Assembly: GCA_035637115.1 (NCBI GenBank)
Contig: DASPXV010000228.1
Span: 1 to 33,495, forward strand
Length of the DNA stretch: 33,495 bases
From: JAICSD01 sp035637115
Lineage (GTDB): Bacteria; Acidobacteriota; Vicinamibacteria; Vicinamibacterales; 2-12-FULL-66-21
Reading direction: 5' to 3'
The position numbers were made by a program, and so were the translations under genes. Of the stretch, positions 8,105 through 15,184 are shown piece after piece. The stretch's first letter is position 1; every line of letters starts with the position of its first letter. The notes beneath the pieces were generated by a model. The model did no database searches. It saw only the letters and a program-made list of their open reading frames with translations, and was not told the origin of the DNA.

Positions 8105-8129
8105 AGCGGGGGTTCACATCCTGCGCCAT
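7980..8129 (+). pseudogene. Tyrosine integrase, internal fragment upstream of RIT element
   Basis: Plus-strand reading GALKSARHLRGPRVLCDE continues GKPLTRKMIQVLMRRSARR and VKAGVHILRH. This is the catalytic-domain segment of a phage/island tyrosine integrase, reaching the HxxR box (HILRH). It is cut on the left by a junction with the oppositely oriented MBL gene at about 7980, losing the N-terminal and core-binding domains, and on the right by the RIT element. The rest of the HxxR box and the C-terminus resume at 11562. The joined sequence would read GVHILRHTFCSHLAMRG. Confidence 0.82.
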
Positions 8130-8224
8130 CATGCCGACTGCCTGATTATGCCGACGTTGCGGTGGGCGGTTTCCACTCGCGCTCCGCAGCCCGACGAAAC
8201 TGATGCTGTGAACGCGGCATAATC
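8127..8224 (+). repeat. RIT left terminal repeat cluster
   Basis: Three copies of a 12-bp motif. CATCATGCCGAC (8127-8138) and GATTATGCCGAC (8144-8155) are direct, 5 bp apart. An inverted copy CGCGGCATAATC (8213-8224) lies 57 bp further in. The same set with the same order and nearly the same spacing is found in mirror image at the right end. These are likely recombinase-binding sites. Confidence 0.8.
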
Positions 8225-8267
8225 CGGGCGTCCTCTCTTGCGCCAGGCTTGGCGAAGAGGAGGGGAC

Positions 8268-9506
8268 ATGATCGAGCAATTCTTGAACGATGCGGCCGCA
8301 GTGCAGCGGATGCGCGCGTCGCCAATCGGATCCCAACTGGACTCGTTCGCCGCACGGCTGACGCAGCTTGGGTACGCGCGAGCCTCGGGCCGGGATCGGC
8401 TGTGGACATTGTCCGCGCTCGGCAGGTGGCTGCGACGACGACATCTCGGGCTGCGAGACCTGACGGCTGACGTCGCCGCCGCCTTTCTCAAGCGTCATGC
8501 GCCGGCACGACGGATTCGTCGCAGTGATCACGCGACGCTGCGTTTATTTCTGGATCATCTGGAAGCGACTGGGATCATTCCTGCGTCGCCAACACCGGCG
8601 TTATCGCCGATCCTGCAGCTCAAACAACAATACGAGGCGTATCTTCGACACGACCGCGGGCTGTCACCGGTCACCGGGCCTCGTCATTGGTTTATCCTGA
8701 GGCACTTTGTGCGCGGGCGCTTCGGCGACGGGCCGATCGACCTGCGCGCCCTGACCGCAGACGATGTGACGCGGCATGTCCTCGCGCAGAGTCCCAGCCG
8801 CTCGCCCGCCAGTGCGCAACTCCACGCCTCAACGCTCCGCTGCTTTCTCCGCTTTCTATGGCAGACGGGCGTCACCACAGCCGATCTGACGGCAGCTATT
8901 CCGCCGGTCCGCCGGTGGCGTCTCGTGGACGTGCCGAAATACCTCGCGCGCGACGAGGTGACGCGTGTGCTGAACGCCTGCGATCGGACGTCGCCGGTCG
9001 GCCGTCGCGACTACGCCATCTTGCTGCTGCTCGCCCGTCTGGGCCTGCGTGGCGGTGAAGTCGTGCGCCTTGAGCTCGACGACATCGATTGGTACACGGG
9101 TGCGCTGACGGTGCGCGGCAAAGGATCGGTCCGCAGTCAGCTGCCGCTGCCGTCCGATGTCGGCGAGGCACTGGCCACGTATCTGCGTCGCGATCGACCG
9201 CCCTGCGCCACGCGACGGGTCTTTGTCCGTGCGCGAGCGCCGCATCGGGGCTTGGGACACCCGAGTACGGTCAGCACGCTCGTCCGCATGGCGCTGACGA
9301 GAGCGGCGATCAACGCGCCGATGAAGGGCGCGCACGTCTTGCGTCATTCACTGGCGACTGACCTGCTGCGATGCGGCGCCTCGCTCGCGGACATCGGCGA
9401 TCTGCTGCGTCATCAGCAACCGAACACGACTGAGATCTACGCCAAAGTCGACGTCGCACGGCTGCGGCTCCTGGCCCAGCCGTGGCCCGTGGGAGGTGGA
9501 CGATGA
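8268..9506 (+). CDS. RIT tyrosine recombinase 1
   Basis: 412 residues. ATG 8268 follows GAGGAGGGG; an upstream TTG (8238) is less likely. An N-terminal SAM-like core-binding domain (about 1-200) precedes the catalytic domain. Catalytic residues seen: R261 in LGLRGGE, H356/R359 in HVLRHS, H382 in LLRHQQPNTT, nucleophile Y391 in EIYAKVD. The C-terminus ends soon after the Tyr. The stop overlaps the next ATG (ATGA at 9503-9506), so all three recombinases are translationally coupled. In RIT elements the three recombinases are thought to act together on the element ends. The gene appears intact. Base composition resembles the host. Confidence 0.9.
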   Translation: MIEQFLNDAAAVQRMRASPIGSQLDSFAARLTQLGYARASGRDRLWTLSALGRWLRRRHLGLRDLTADVAAAFLKRHAPARRIRRSDHATLRLFLDHLEATGIIPASPTPALSPILQLKQQYEAYLRHDRGLSPVTGPRHWFILRHFVRGRFGDGPIDLRALTADDVTRHVLAQSPSRSPASAQLHASTLRCFLRFLWQTGVTTADLTAAIPPVRRWRLVDVPKYLARDEVTRVLNACDRTSPVGRRDYAILLLLARLGLRGGEVVRLELDDIDWYTGALTVRGKGSVRSQLPLPSDVGEALATYLRRDRPPCATRRVFVRARAPHRGLGHPSTVSTLVRMALTRAAINAPMKGAHVLRHSLATDLLRCGASLADIGDLLRHQQPNTTEIYAKVDVARLRLLAQPWPVGGGR

Positions 9507-10450
9507 CCGCCCTCCGCCGAGCGATCGACGACTACCTCACGCTGCGACGCCGGCTCGGGGTCACGCTGCAAGAAGCCGAGCGCATCCTCATCGCGTTTGC
9601 GGCGTACGCCGAACGCGAAGGCGCGGAGCACGTGACGATCGATCTCGTACTCCGGTGGGCCACACAGCTCGGCGGCATTGCGGCCGCAACCGTCAACAGC
9701 CGCTGTCAGATGATCCGGCGCTTCGCGCAGTGGCGGCAGCTGGTGGATCCGCTGACCGAAGTCCCACCCACCGATCTGATCCCCGGCCGCTATCGACGAC
9801 ACCCTCCGCGCCTGTATCGGGAGGAAGACATTCCGCGATTGCTCGCGGCCGCGCACACGTTGCCGTCGCCGAAGGGGCTGCGTGGCCCGACCTACGCGAC
9901 ATTGTTTGGGTTGCTCGCGGTGACCGGACTCCGAAGCTCCGAGGTGGTCGGCCTGGACGATGGGGACCTCGACCGGCGAGAGGCGGCGCTGCGTATCCGC
10001 CGCACCAAATTCGGCAAGTCGCGGCTGGTGCCTCTGCACGCCTCGACGATGGACGTCCTCACGTCCTACCAAGCGATTCGCAATCGTGTGGTCCCACATC
10101 GCTGTGGCAACGCCCTCTTCATCTCCGAGCGCGGCGTGCGGATTACACAGAACACGGCCGAGTACACATTCGCGCGTGTCTCGGCCCAGATCGGGTTGCG
10201 ACGGCCGTTTCGTGGTCATCGATTGGGATACGGCCCTCGCCTCCACGACTTACGGCACCGTTTCGCAATCCGGACGCTCGTCGAGGCGTATCGTGCCGGC
10301 CGCGTCGTCGATCCACTTCTGCCCGTGCTCGCCACGTATCTCGGCCATGTGCACGTCCACGATACGTACTGGTATCTGGAAGCGGTCCCCGAGCTGCTGC
10401 AGCTCGCCACGGAGCGACTCGTGGACGCCCACAAGGTCGGTGCGCCGTGA
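9503..10450 (+). CDS. RIT tyrosine recombinase 2
   Basis: 315 residues from ATG 9503, overlapping the previous stop by 4 bases. Catalytic residues: R144 in TGLRSSE, H248/R251 in LHDLRH, H282 in YLGHVHVHDT, Y289 in TYWYLE. It has a somewhat larger insertion between the HxxR box and the LGH motif (RTLVEAYRAGRVVDPLLPV) than the other two, a feature I associate with one RIT subfamily. The N-terminal part (MTALRRAIDDYLTLRRRLG) is the short core-binding helix bundle. The stop TGA overlaps the GTG start of the third recombinase (GTGA at 10447-10450). No lesions seen. Confidence 0.9.
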   Translation: MTALRRAIDDYLTLRRRLGVTLQEAERILIAFAAYAEREGAEHVTIDLVLRWATQLGGIAAATVNSRCQMIRRFAQWRQLVDPLTEVPPTDLIPGRYRRHPPRLYREEDIPRLLAAAHTLPSPKGLRGPTYATLFGLLAVTGLRSSEVVGLDDGDLDRREAALRIRRTKFGKSRLVPLHASTMDVLTSYQAIRNRVVPHRCGNALFISERGVRITQNTAEYTFARVSAQIGLRRPFRGHRLGYGPRLHDLRHRFAIRTLVEAYRAGRVVDPLLPVLATYLGHVHVHDTYWYLEAVPELLQLATERLVDAHKVGAP

Positions 10451-11442
10451 GCACCGCCGCACTCGCGAGCCTCGTCGAACGTTTCTTTACCGACCGCCTG
10501 GTCCGGCAGCAACGCGCGAGCCCGCATACGATCGCCTCGTATCGCGATGCCTTTCGGTTGCTCCTGCGCTTTGCGCAGGATCGGCTCGCCAAGGCGCCGT
10601 CGACCCTCGCCATCGAGGATCTCGATGCCACGTTTGTCGGGGCGTTTCTGGATCACGTCGAGCAGCACCGTCGCAACACAGCGCGCACCCGCAATGTCCG
10701 GCTTGCCGCGATTCACGCCTTCTTTCGATACGTGGCGATCAGCGAACCGGCGCACCTGGATCGGTGCCGCCGGATTCTGGCCATTCCGGTGAAACGGCAC
10801 GAGCGCCGTCCGATCGCCTATCTGACGCGCGCCGAGATCGACGCCGTGCTGGCATCACCGGACGTCTCCACCTGGATCGGCCGACGGGATCGCGCACTCT
10901 TGCTGCTCGCGGTCCAAACCGGATTGCGCGTATCCGAGCTCATTCACCTCCGATGTGGAGACATCGTGCTGGGGACCGGCGCGCATCTCCAGTGCGAAGG
11001 CAAAGGCCGGAAGCAACGGTGCACACCGTTGTCACGGGAGACGGTCCGACTCATGACGGCCTGGCTGCGCGAGCGAAACGGCCCATCCGCTGACCCGCTC
11101 TTTCCGACCGCGCGCGGCACCGCGCTCAGCCGAGATGCGGTCGAACGCTTGGTCGCTCGTCACGTGAAGACCGCGCAATCTCGGTGCCCCTCTCTCAAAC
11201 GCAAACAGGTGAGCCCGCACGTCCTGCGGCACACGGCGGCCATGGAACTCCTCGGGCACGGCGTGGATCGCGCCGTCATTGCGCTCTGGCTTGGTCATGA
11301 ATCCGTGGAGACGACGCAGATGTATCTCCACGCGGACATGCGCCTCAAGGAGCAAGCGCTGGCGCGCACGACCCCGCCCGATGTCAAGCCAGGCCGGTAT
11401 CGTCCACCGGATCAACTGCTCGCGTTTCTCGAACGACTCTGA
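10447..11442 (+). CDS. RIT tyrosine recombinase 3
   Basis: 331 residues from GTG 10447, overlapping the second gene. A longer open frame begins further upstream but lies antiregister over recombinase 2, and the coupled GTG is the natural start. Catalytic residues: R161 in TGLRVSE, H258/R261 in HVLRHT, H284 in WLGHESVET, Y293 in TQMYLHAD. It is a standard XerD-like integrase with an N-terminal SAM-like domain (LVERFFTDRLVRQQRAS). The stop TGA (11440-11442) overlaps the inner terminal motif of the right end, so coding sequence runs right into the terminus. All residues are present, so the trio should be functional. Confidence 0.9.
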   Translation: MSTAALASLVERFFTDRLVRQQRASPHTIASYRDAFRLLLRFAQDRLAKAPSTLAIEDLDATFVGAFLDHVEQHRRNTARTRNVRLAAIHAFFRYVAISEPAHLDRCRRILAIPVKRHERRPIAYLTRAEIDAVLASPDVSTWIGRRDRALLLLAVQTGLRVSELIHLRCGDIVLGTGAHLQCEGKGRKQRCTPLSRETVRLMTAWLRERNGPSADPLFPTARGTALSRDAVERLVARHVKTAQSRCPSLKRKQVSPHVLRHTAAMELLGHGVDRAVIALWLGHESVETTQMYLHADMRLKEQALARTTPPDVKPGRYRPPDQLLAFLERL

Positions 11443-11536
11443 TTATGCCGATGAGGCGATGTGCAAACGCGCGATCTCCGCCGCCGCTCTGCGGAGAGCT
11501 GAACGCAGTCGGCATAATCCGGTTGTCGGCATGATG
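11441..11536 (-). repeat. RIT right terminal repeat cluster
   Basis: This mirrors the left end. Reading inward on the minus strand: CATCATGCCGAC (11525-11536), 4 bp, GATTATGCCGAC (11509-11520), 56 bp, then the opposite-orientation copy (GATTATGCCGAT on the plus strand, 11441-11452). Between the inner copies is a TCTCCGC/GCGGAGA hairpin (11476-11498). The innermost copy starts within the stop codon of recombinase 3. Confidence 0.8.
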
Positions 11537-11565
11537 CCGCTTATCCCGCGCGCGGCATAAGCGGC
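11536..11565. repeat. 30-bp near-perfect palindrome at RIT right junction
   Basis: GCCGCTTAT on the left arm and ATAAGCGGC on the right arm, with a GC-rich centre CCGCGCGCGG; only one symmetric position breaks the palindrome. It lies exactly between the outer terminal motif and the resumed integrase codons. No equivalent is seen at the left junction, so the ends are asymmetric here. The half-site (TTATGCCG-like) resembles the terminal motif and may be a recombinase binding or crossover site. Confidence 0.75.
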
Positions 11566-11774
11566 ACACGTTCTGTTCGCACCTGGCGATGCGCGGCGCA
11601 CCGGCGAGAGCGATTCAGGAACTCGCTGGCCATCAAGATCTCGGGACGACGCAGCGGTACATGCATCTCAGCCCGGCCGCGCTGGATGCGGCAATCCGGC
11701 TGTTGGAGACGCCCTTGGAAAGCGGCTCGCAAGCCCGTGGAGGAATAGTGGAGGCGCAGGGAACGAGGGGCTAA
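11562..11774 (+). pseudogene. Tyrosine integrase, C-terminal fragment downstream of RIT element
   Basis: The reading frame resumes RHTFCSHLAMRGAPARAI, then LAGHQDLGTTQRYMHLSP, with the LxGH box and nucleophile Tyr (RYMHL). It ends TAA at 11772-11774. It is the missing C-terminal part of the fragment at 7980-8129, separated from it by the RIT element. The gene ends 24 bp from the 3' end of tmRNA, the place expected for an integrase that recombines at ssrA. Without its first half it cannot act. Confidence 0.85.
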
Positions 11775-11787
11775 ACCCCCCGTTTTT
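11763..11787 (+). terminator. Probable rho-independent terminator of the integrase gene
   Basis: ACGAGGGG, loop CTAAA, CCCCCCGT then TTTT: an 8-bp stem with one mismatch followed by a T run. It overlaps the integrase stop and stops transcription from running antisense into ssrA. Confidence 0.5.
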
Positions 11788-11798
11788 ATTGAAGAAAA

Positions 11799-12150
11799 TG
11801 GTGGAGGCGCCGGGAGTTGCACCCGGGTCCGAAAGAACATCCCCGCAGGAATCTACGATGCGTATCCGCCTCTGAATTGTCGTGCCCGGCGTGAAGAAGC
11901 GGAAAAACCGCCGGGCACCAACCCCGGAAAATCTCGCCGTCACCGTCCGAGGCAGCCGGTGACAACCAGCCTACTAAAATGACATCTGGTCCTCACCCGT
12001 AGGCTGATGAGGGCAGACGCTCACAGGTTCTTAGGCTGCGAGAGCGAGCTGCGTATCCGCAGTTAGGTTGGTTTCCATCTTTTGTCGAGGTTGATGGTCC
12101 TCGGCACGCATCCTGCGAAACCGTACTCCCGTCGAATCTGGTTCGCCCCC
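11799..12150 (-). ncRNA. ssrA: tmRNA (transfer-messenger RNA)
   Basis: 352 nt on the minus strand. The 5' end GGGGGCGAACC pairs with the 3' end CGCCTCC before ACCA (encoded CCA at 11799-11801). A T-arm with CCGGGTGCAACTCCCGG and the conserved 5' GATTCGACGGG are present. The tag frame reads ETNLTADTQLALAA and stops TAA at 12031-12033; the exact resume codon is uncertain. Stem-rich pseudoknot sequence follows (GCCCGGCGG ... CCGGGC). tmRNA rescues stalled ribosomes with SmpB. Its 3' end is a classic integration site for islands, and an integrase remnant abuts it here. Confidence 0.95.
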
Positions 12151-12252
12151 TTTGTGACTCCTTCTATTGTACGACGTCCTGCAAGCTGAGCGGCTTATCG
12201 ATTGTCGCCTCGCCTCGCGCCTCCCACCTCGAAGCGGTACAATCGACAAACC

Positions 12253-13773
12253 TTGAAGGTTCGCGCGCTGCTCGCGGCGTCGATCGCCGCGGTGTGTCTG
12301 ACCATCGGCGTTCCCGCCCAGCAGCCATCCTCCGCCCTCCCCTATACCGTCGTCTCCAAAGACGCGCGGCGACCGCTTCCCGTGCGCGTCGTGGGCGGGC
12401 AGGAGATGTTCGCGCTCGACGATCTCGCCCGCATGTTCGGACTGACGGTCCGCGACGACACAGCAGCCGGTGCGATCACGGTCACCTCTGGCGCGCAGAC
12501 GATTGTGCTGTCGCCGCAGCAGCCGCTTGCGTCGATCTCCGGACGGATGATCTCACTGCCGGCCGCACCGGTGCGCGAAGGACGCTCGTGGTTCGTGCCG
12601 GTGGACTTCGTCAGCCGCGCGCTGGCGCCGATTGCGGCGTCGCGCATCGAACTACGCAAGCCATCGCGGCTCGTGCTCTCGGGCGACATCCGGATGCCGC
12701 GCGTCGCGGCCCGCGTTGAACCGCTCGGCTCCCTCACACGCGTGACGCTGGATGTGGCACCGTCGACGCCGCACACCGTCTCCCAGGACGGCCAGCGGAT
12801 CATCGTCCGATTCGACGCGGACGCGCTCGATGCCGCGGATCTCCGGACGGCGACGACAACGGACACGTTTCAGAGCATCCGGGCAGGTGATGCGCCGCAG
12901 ATCGTGACGATCGATGTCGGACCGCGGTTCGCATCGTTCCGAGCCGCGGATCAAGCTGCGGCCGCAGGCGGCACCCGGATCGTGATCGACCTCGTATCGA
13001 TGACGGAGACTCCGACTCCGCCGGGCACGCCGGCGACGCCGCCCGCGCAACCGGCGAACCCGGAAACACCGCCGCTGCTCGATCTACCTCCTGCCGGCGG
13101 CCTGCGCGCGATCGTCATTGACGCCGGACACGGCGGCGATGACGTCGGGGCAAAAGGGGCGCAGGGAACGCTCGAGAAAAACGTGACGCTGTCCGTGGCG
13201 CGACGCCTGAAGGCGGCGCTCGAAGCGCGCCTCGGCGTCCGCGTGCTGCTGACACGCGATGGCGACCAGGCCGTCGCGTCCGATCAACGCGCCGCGCTGG
13301 CGAACAACAACAAAGCGGACCTGTTCATCAGTCTGCACGCCAACGCGTCTGTCCGTCCGGTCGTCTCAGGAGCGGAAGTGTTCTACCTGGCGCTCGACGG
13401 TTACGGCGAGCAGGGACAGCGCGCCGCGCAGGCGTCCCCCGAAACGCTCCCCGTTGTCGGCGGCGGCAGCCGGGAAATCGAGATCACGCCGTGGGAAACG
13501 GCGCAGGCGCGGCACCTCGAACAGTCAGCGGCGTTCGCGCGATCGGTTGAAGCCGCGCTGCGCGAGCACGTGACGATGAGCCCGCGGTCGATTCAACAGG
13601 CACCGTTCAGGGTGCTCGTCGGCGCGAACATGCCGGCGGTGCTCGTGGAGATGGGCTTCCTCACGAACGGCGCGCAGGAGCAGCAGCTGGTGAGCGATCA
13701 GTACCAGAACGCCGTCGCGCAGGCGCTGGTCGATGCGATCGTGCGCTTTCGCGCCGTGGCGGGGACACGATGA
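12253..13773 (+). CDS. amiC: N-acetylmuramoyl-L-alanine amidase (Amidase_3)
   Basis: Cell-wall hydrolase cleaving the amide bond between MurNAc and the stem peptide, in the periplasm. I chose TTG 12253 because it yields MKVRALLAASIAAVCL, a clean signal peptide; the frame extends upstream to 12202 and no strong ribosome site settles it. About 506 residues: a copper-amine-oxidase-like/AMIN-type N-terminal region (30-260), a Pro/Thr-rich linker (PPGTPATPPAQPANPETPP), then the catalytic domain. Zinc ligands are H293 (DAGHGG), E308 (LEKN) and H362 (LHAN), with catalytic E466 (VEMGFL). The symbol is by domain class, not confirmed orthology. Its stop overlaps the next ATG. Confidence 0.88.
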   Translation: MKVRALLAASIAAVCLTIGVPAQQPSSALPYTVVSKDARRPLPVRVVGGQEMFALDDLARMFGLTVRDDTAAGAITVTSGAQTIVLSPQQPLASISGRMISLPAAPVREGRSWFVPVDFVSRALAPIAASRIELRKPSRLVLSGDIRMPRVAARVEPLGSLTRVTLDVAPSTPHTVSQDGQRIIVRFDADALDAADLRTATTTDTFQSIRAGDAPQIVTIDVGPRFASFRAADQAAAAGGTRIVIDLVSMTETPTPPGTPATPPAQPANPETPPLLDLPPAGGLRAIVIDAGHGGDDVGAKGAQGTLEKNVTLSVARRLKAALEARLGVRVLLTRDGDQAVASDQRAALANNNKADLFISLHANASVRPVVSGAEVFYLALDGYGEQGQRAAQASPETLPVVGGGSREIEITPWETAQARHLEQSAAFARSVEAALREHVTMSPRSIQQAPFRVLVGANMPAVLVEMGFLTNGAQEQQLVSDQYQNAVAQALVDAIVRFRAVAGTR

Positions 13774-14357
13774 ACCGGCGCCAGGCGGCAATCGCGGCGA
13801 TCGTGATCTTCGGCATCGTGGCCGCGTGGATTCTTTTCATCGGCCTGCCGCGGTGGTACTCGGCCCGCCGCGAGCGGGTCGTCGCGGAGGCGGCCGCGCC
13901 CGCCGGCGGGGCGCAGCCCGCGGTTCGCAAGATTACCGCGACGCTCTTCTACGTTTCGGACGACGGCATGGCCTTGGTGCCCGTGCAGCGCGAAGTCGCG
14001 TTCGGCGCGACCACGCCCGAGCAGGCGCGCGCCATCGTCGAAGCGCAGCTCACCGCCGCGGTGCCGCAGGTCTCGGCGATTCCCGCCGGCGTCACGCTGC
14101 GTGGTGTCTTCATTACCGAGCGCGGCGACGCGTTCGTGGATCTGTCCGGTGACATCACGGCGAAGCATCCCGGGGGCTCGCTGGACGAGATCTTCACGGT
14201 CTACACGCTGGTCAACGCCCTCACGGTCAACCTGCCCGCGATCCAGCGCGTGCAGATCCTCGTGGACGGCAAGGAAGTCGACACACTCGCGGGTCACGTG
14301 GACCTGCGGCATCCGCTCGCCAAGAGCCTCGAATGGGTCATTCATGACACGCACTGA
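13770..14357 (+). CDS. GerMN-domain protein, membrane-anchored
   Basis: 195 residues from ATG 13770, which overlaps the amidase stop by 4 bases. One N-terminal transmembrane helix (IAAIVIFGIVAAWILFIGL, about 8-26) is followed by a GerMN domain (about 60-185): TLFYVSDDGMALVPVQRE, IPAGVTLRGVF, then AFVDLSGDI and TVYTLVNALTVNLP. GerMN domains occur in B. subtilis GerM and in envelope proteins linked to peptidoglycan turnover. The gene order GerMN-rph-rdgB is the same as gerM-rph-ysnA in B. subtilis, supporting the call. It overlaps the rph start by 14 bases. Confidence 0.88.
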   Translation: MNRRQAAIAAIVIFGIVAAWILFIGLPRWYSARRERVVAEAAAPAGGAQPAVRKITATLFYVSDDGMALVPVQREVAFGATTPEQARAIVEAQLTAAVPQVSAIPAGVTLRGVFITERGDAFVDLSGDITAKHPGGSLDEIFTVYTLVNALTVNLPAIQRVQILVDGKEVDTLAGHVDLRHPLAKSLEWVIHDTH

Positions 14358-15075
14358 CGGACGCGCTCCCGCGGAACTTCGCCCGACGACCATCACTCCC
14401 GGTTTCCTGGCCCACGCCGAAGGGTCCGTGCTGATCGACGTCGGTCGCACGCGCGTGATCTGCACCGCCAGCGTGGAGGACCGCGTGCCGCCATTCCTGC
14501 GCAACACGGGCAAGGGATGGGTGACGGCGGAATACGGAATGCTGCCGCGCGCGACCAACACGCGCACGCAGCGTGAATCGAGCGCCGGGAAAGTCGGCGG
14601 CCGCACGCAGGAGATCCAGCGCCTGATCGGCCGCTCGCTGCGCTCGATCACGAAGCTGAACGATCTCGGCGAGCGGACGATCTGGATCGACTGCGACGTC
14701 ATCCAGGCGGACGGCGGCACGCGCACGGCGTCGATCACCGGCGGCTTCGTCGCGCTCGTCCTGGCGCTGCAGCGGATGCGCGAGATGGCGCTGCTCAAAG
14801 AGCTACCGATCATCGATTACGTCGCCGCCACCAGCGTCGGCATCGTCGGCGGCGCGGCGCTGCTCGACCTCGCCTACGAAGAGGACTCGAAGGCGGAAGT
14901 GGACATGAACTTCGTGAAGACCGGCGACGGCCGCTTCATCGAGCTCCAGGGCACGGCGGAGGGACTCCCATTCGATCGCCGCGCCCTCGACGCGCTCATG
15001 GGGCTCGCAGATGAAGGCATAAAGCAGCTGATCGAAAACCAGCGCGCGATCGTCGGGGCATATTTGAACAAGTGA
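14344..15075 (+). CDS. rph: Ribonuclease PH
   Basis: Phosphorolytic 3'-5' exoribonuclease that trims the 3' ends of tRNA precursors. 243 residues, near the usual 238-240. I chose ATG 14344 because the sequence from there matches the family N-terminus (TRTDGRAPAELRPTTI); the same frame is open earlier but antiregister to the GerMN gene. Diagnostic segments: GSVLIDVGRTRVICTASVE, KGWVTAEYGMLPRAT, the QEIQRLIGRSLR box, IDCDVIQADGGTRTASITGG, and the C-terminal ELQGTAEG. The overlap with the preceding gene suggests coupled expression. Confidence 0.96.
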   Translation: MTRTDGRAPAELRPTTITPGFLAHAEGSVLIDVGRTRVICTASVEDRVPPFLRNTGKGWVTAEYGMLPRATNTRTQRESSAGKVGGRTQEIQRLIGRSLRSITKLNDLGERTIWIDCDVIQADGGTRTASITGGFVALVLALQRMREMALLKELPIIDYVAATSVGIVGGAALLDLAYEEDSKAEVDMNFVKTGDGRFIELQGTAEGLPFDRRALDALMGLADEGIKQLIENQRAIVGAYLNK

Positions 15076-15093
15076 AACGGCCCGACGGGTTGA

Positions 15094-15165
15094 CCACGAA
15101 GTCACGAAGACACGAAGACACGAAGATCTATTGTTGTTCCTGGTGTCTTTGTGTCTTTGTGCCTT
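15094..15165. repeat. CACGAAGA tandem repeat arms forming a stem-loop
   Basis: Four direct CACGAAG(A/T) units (15094-15125), a 15-nt spacer, then GTGTCTTTGTGTCTTTGTG (15143-15161). The right arm is the reverse complement of the left apart from two positions that pair as G-U in RNA. It sits between rph and rdgB. Similar CACGAAGACACGAAG intergenic repeats are scattered in many environmental high-GC genomes. Confidence 0.75.
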
Positions 15166-15184
15166 GGAGGAAGGCCGTCGGCGC

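Larger units (their letters stand above)
8124..11567 (+). mobile_element. Recombinase-in-trio (RIT) element inserted in an integrase gene
   Basis: About 3.44 kb carrying three adjacent, overlapping tyrosine-recombinase genes and nothing else, the definition of a RIT element. It interrupts a fourth, unrelated tyrosine integrase exactly in the codons of its HxxR box: CTGCGCCAT on the left, CGGCACACG on the right. Ends are defined by matched terminal motifs (8127-8224 and 11441-11536) and by a near-perfect palindrome at the right junction (11536-11565). The exact crossover points cannot be fixed without an empty site; the coordinates given are the outer bounds compatible with restoring the integrase frame. 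Confidence 0.85.

Noticed and set aside
6897..8531. Long minus-strand open frame of 544 codons
   Set aside because: It overlaps the MBL and membrane-protein genes in another frame, is Arg/Pro-rich and has no family features. A GC-rich shadow.
9496..11442. Single 648-codon frame fusing recombinases
   Set aside because: Its first half lies over recombinase 2 in the wrong register; overlapping ATGA and GTGA starts with intact catalytic residues support three separate genes.
12166..12171. TACAAT on the minus strand as the ssrA -10 box
   Set aside because: No matching -35 at a normal distance, and spacing to the mature 5' end is only suggestive.
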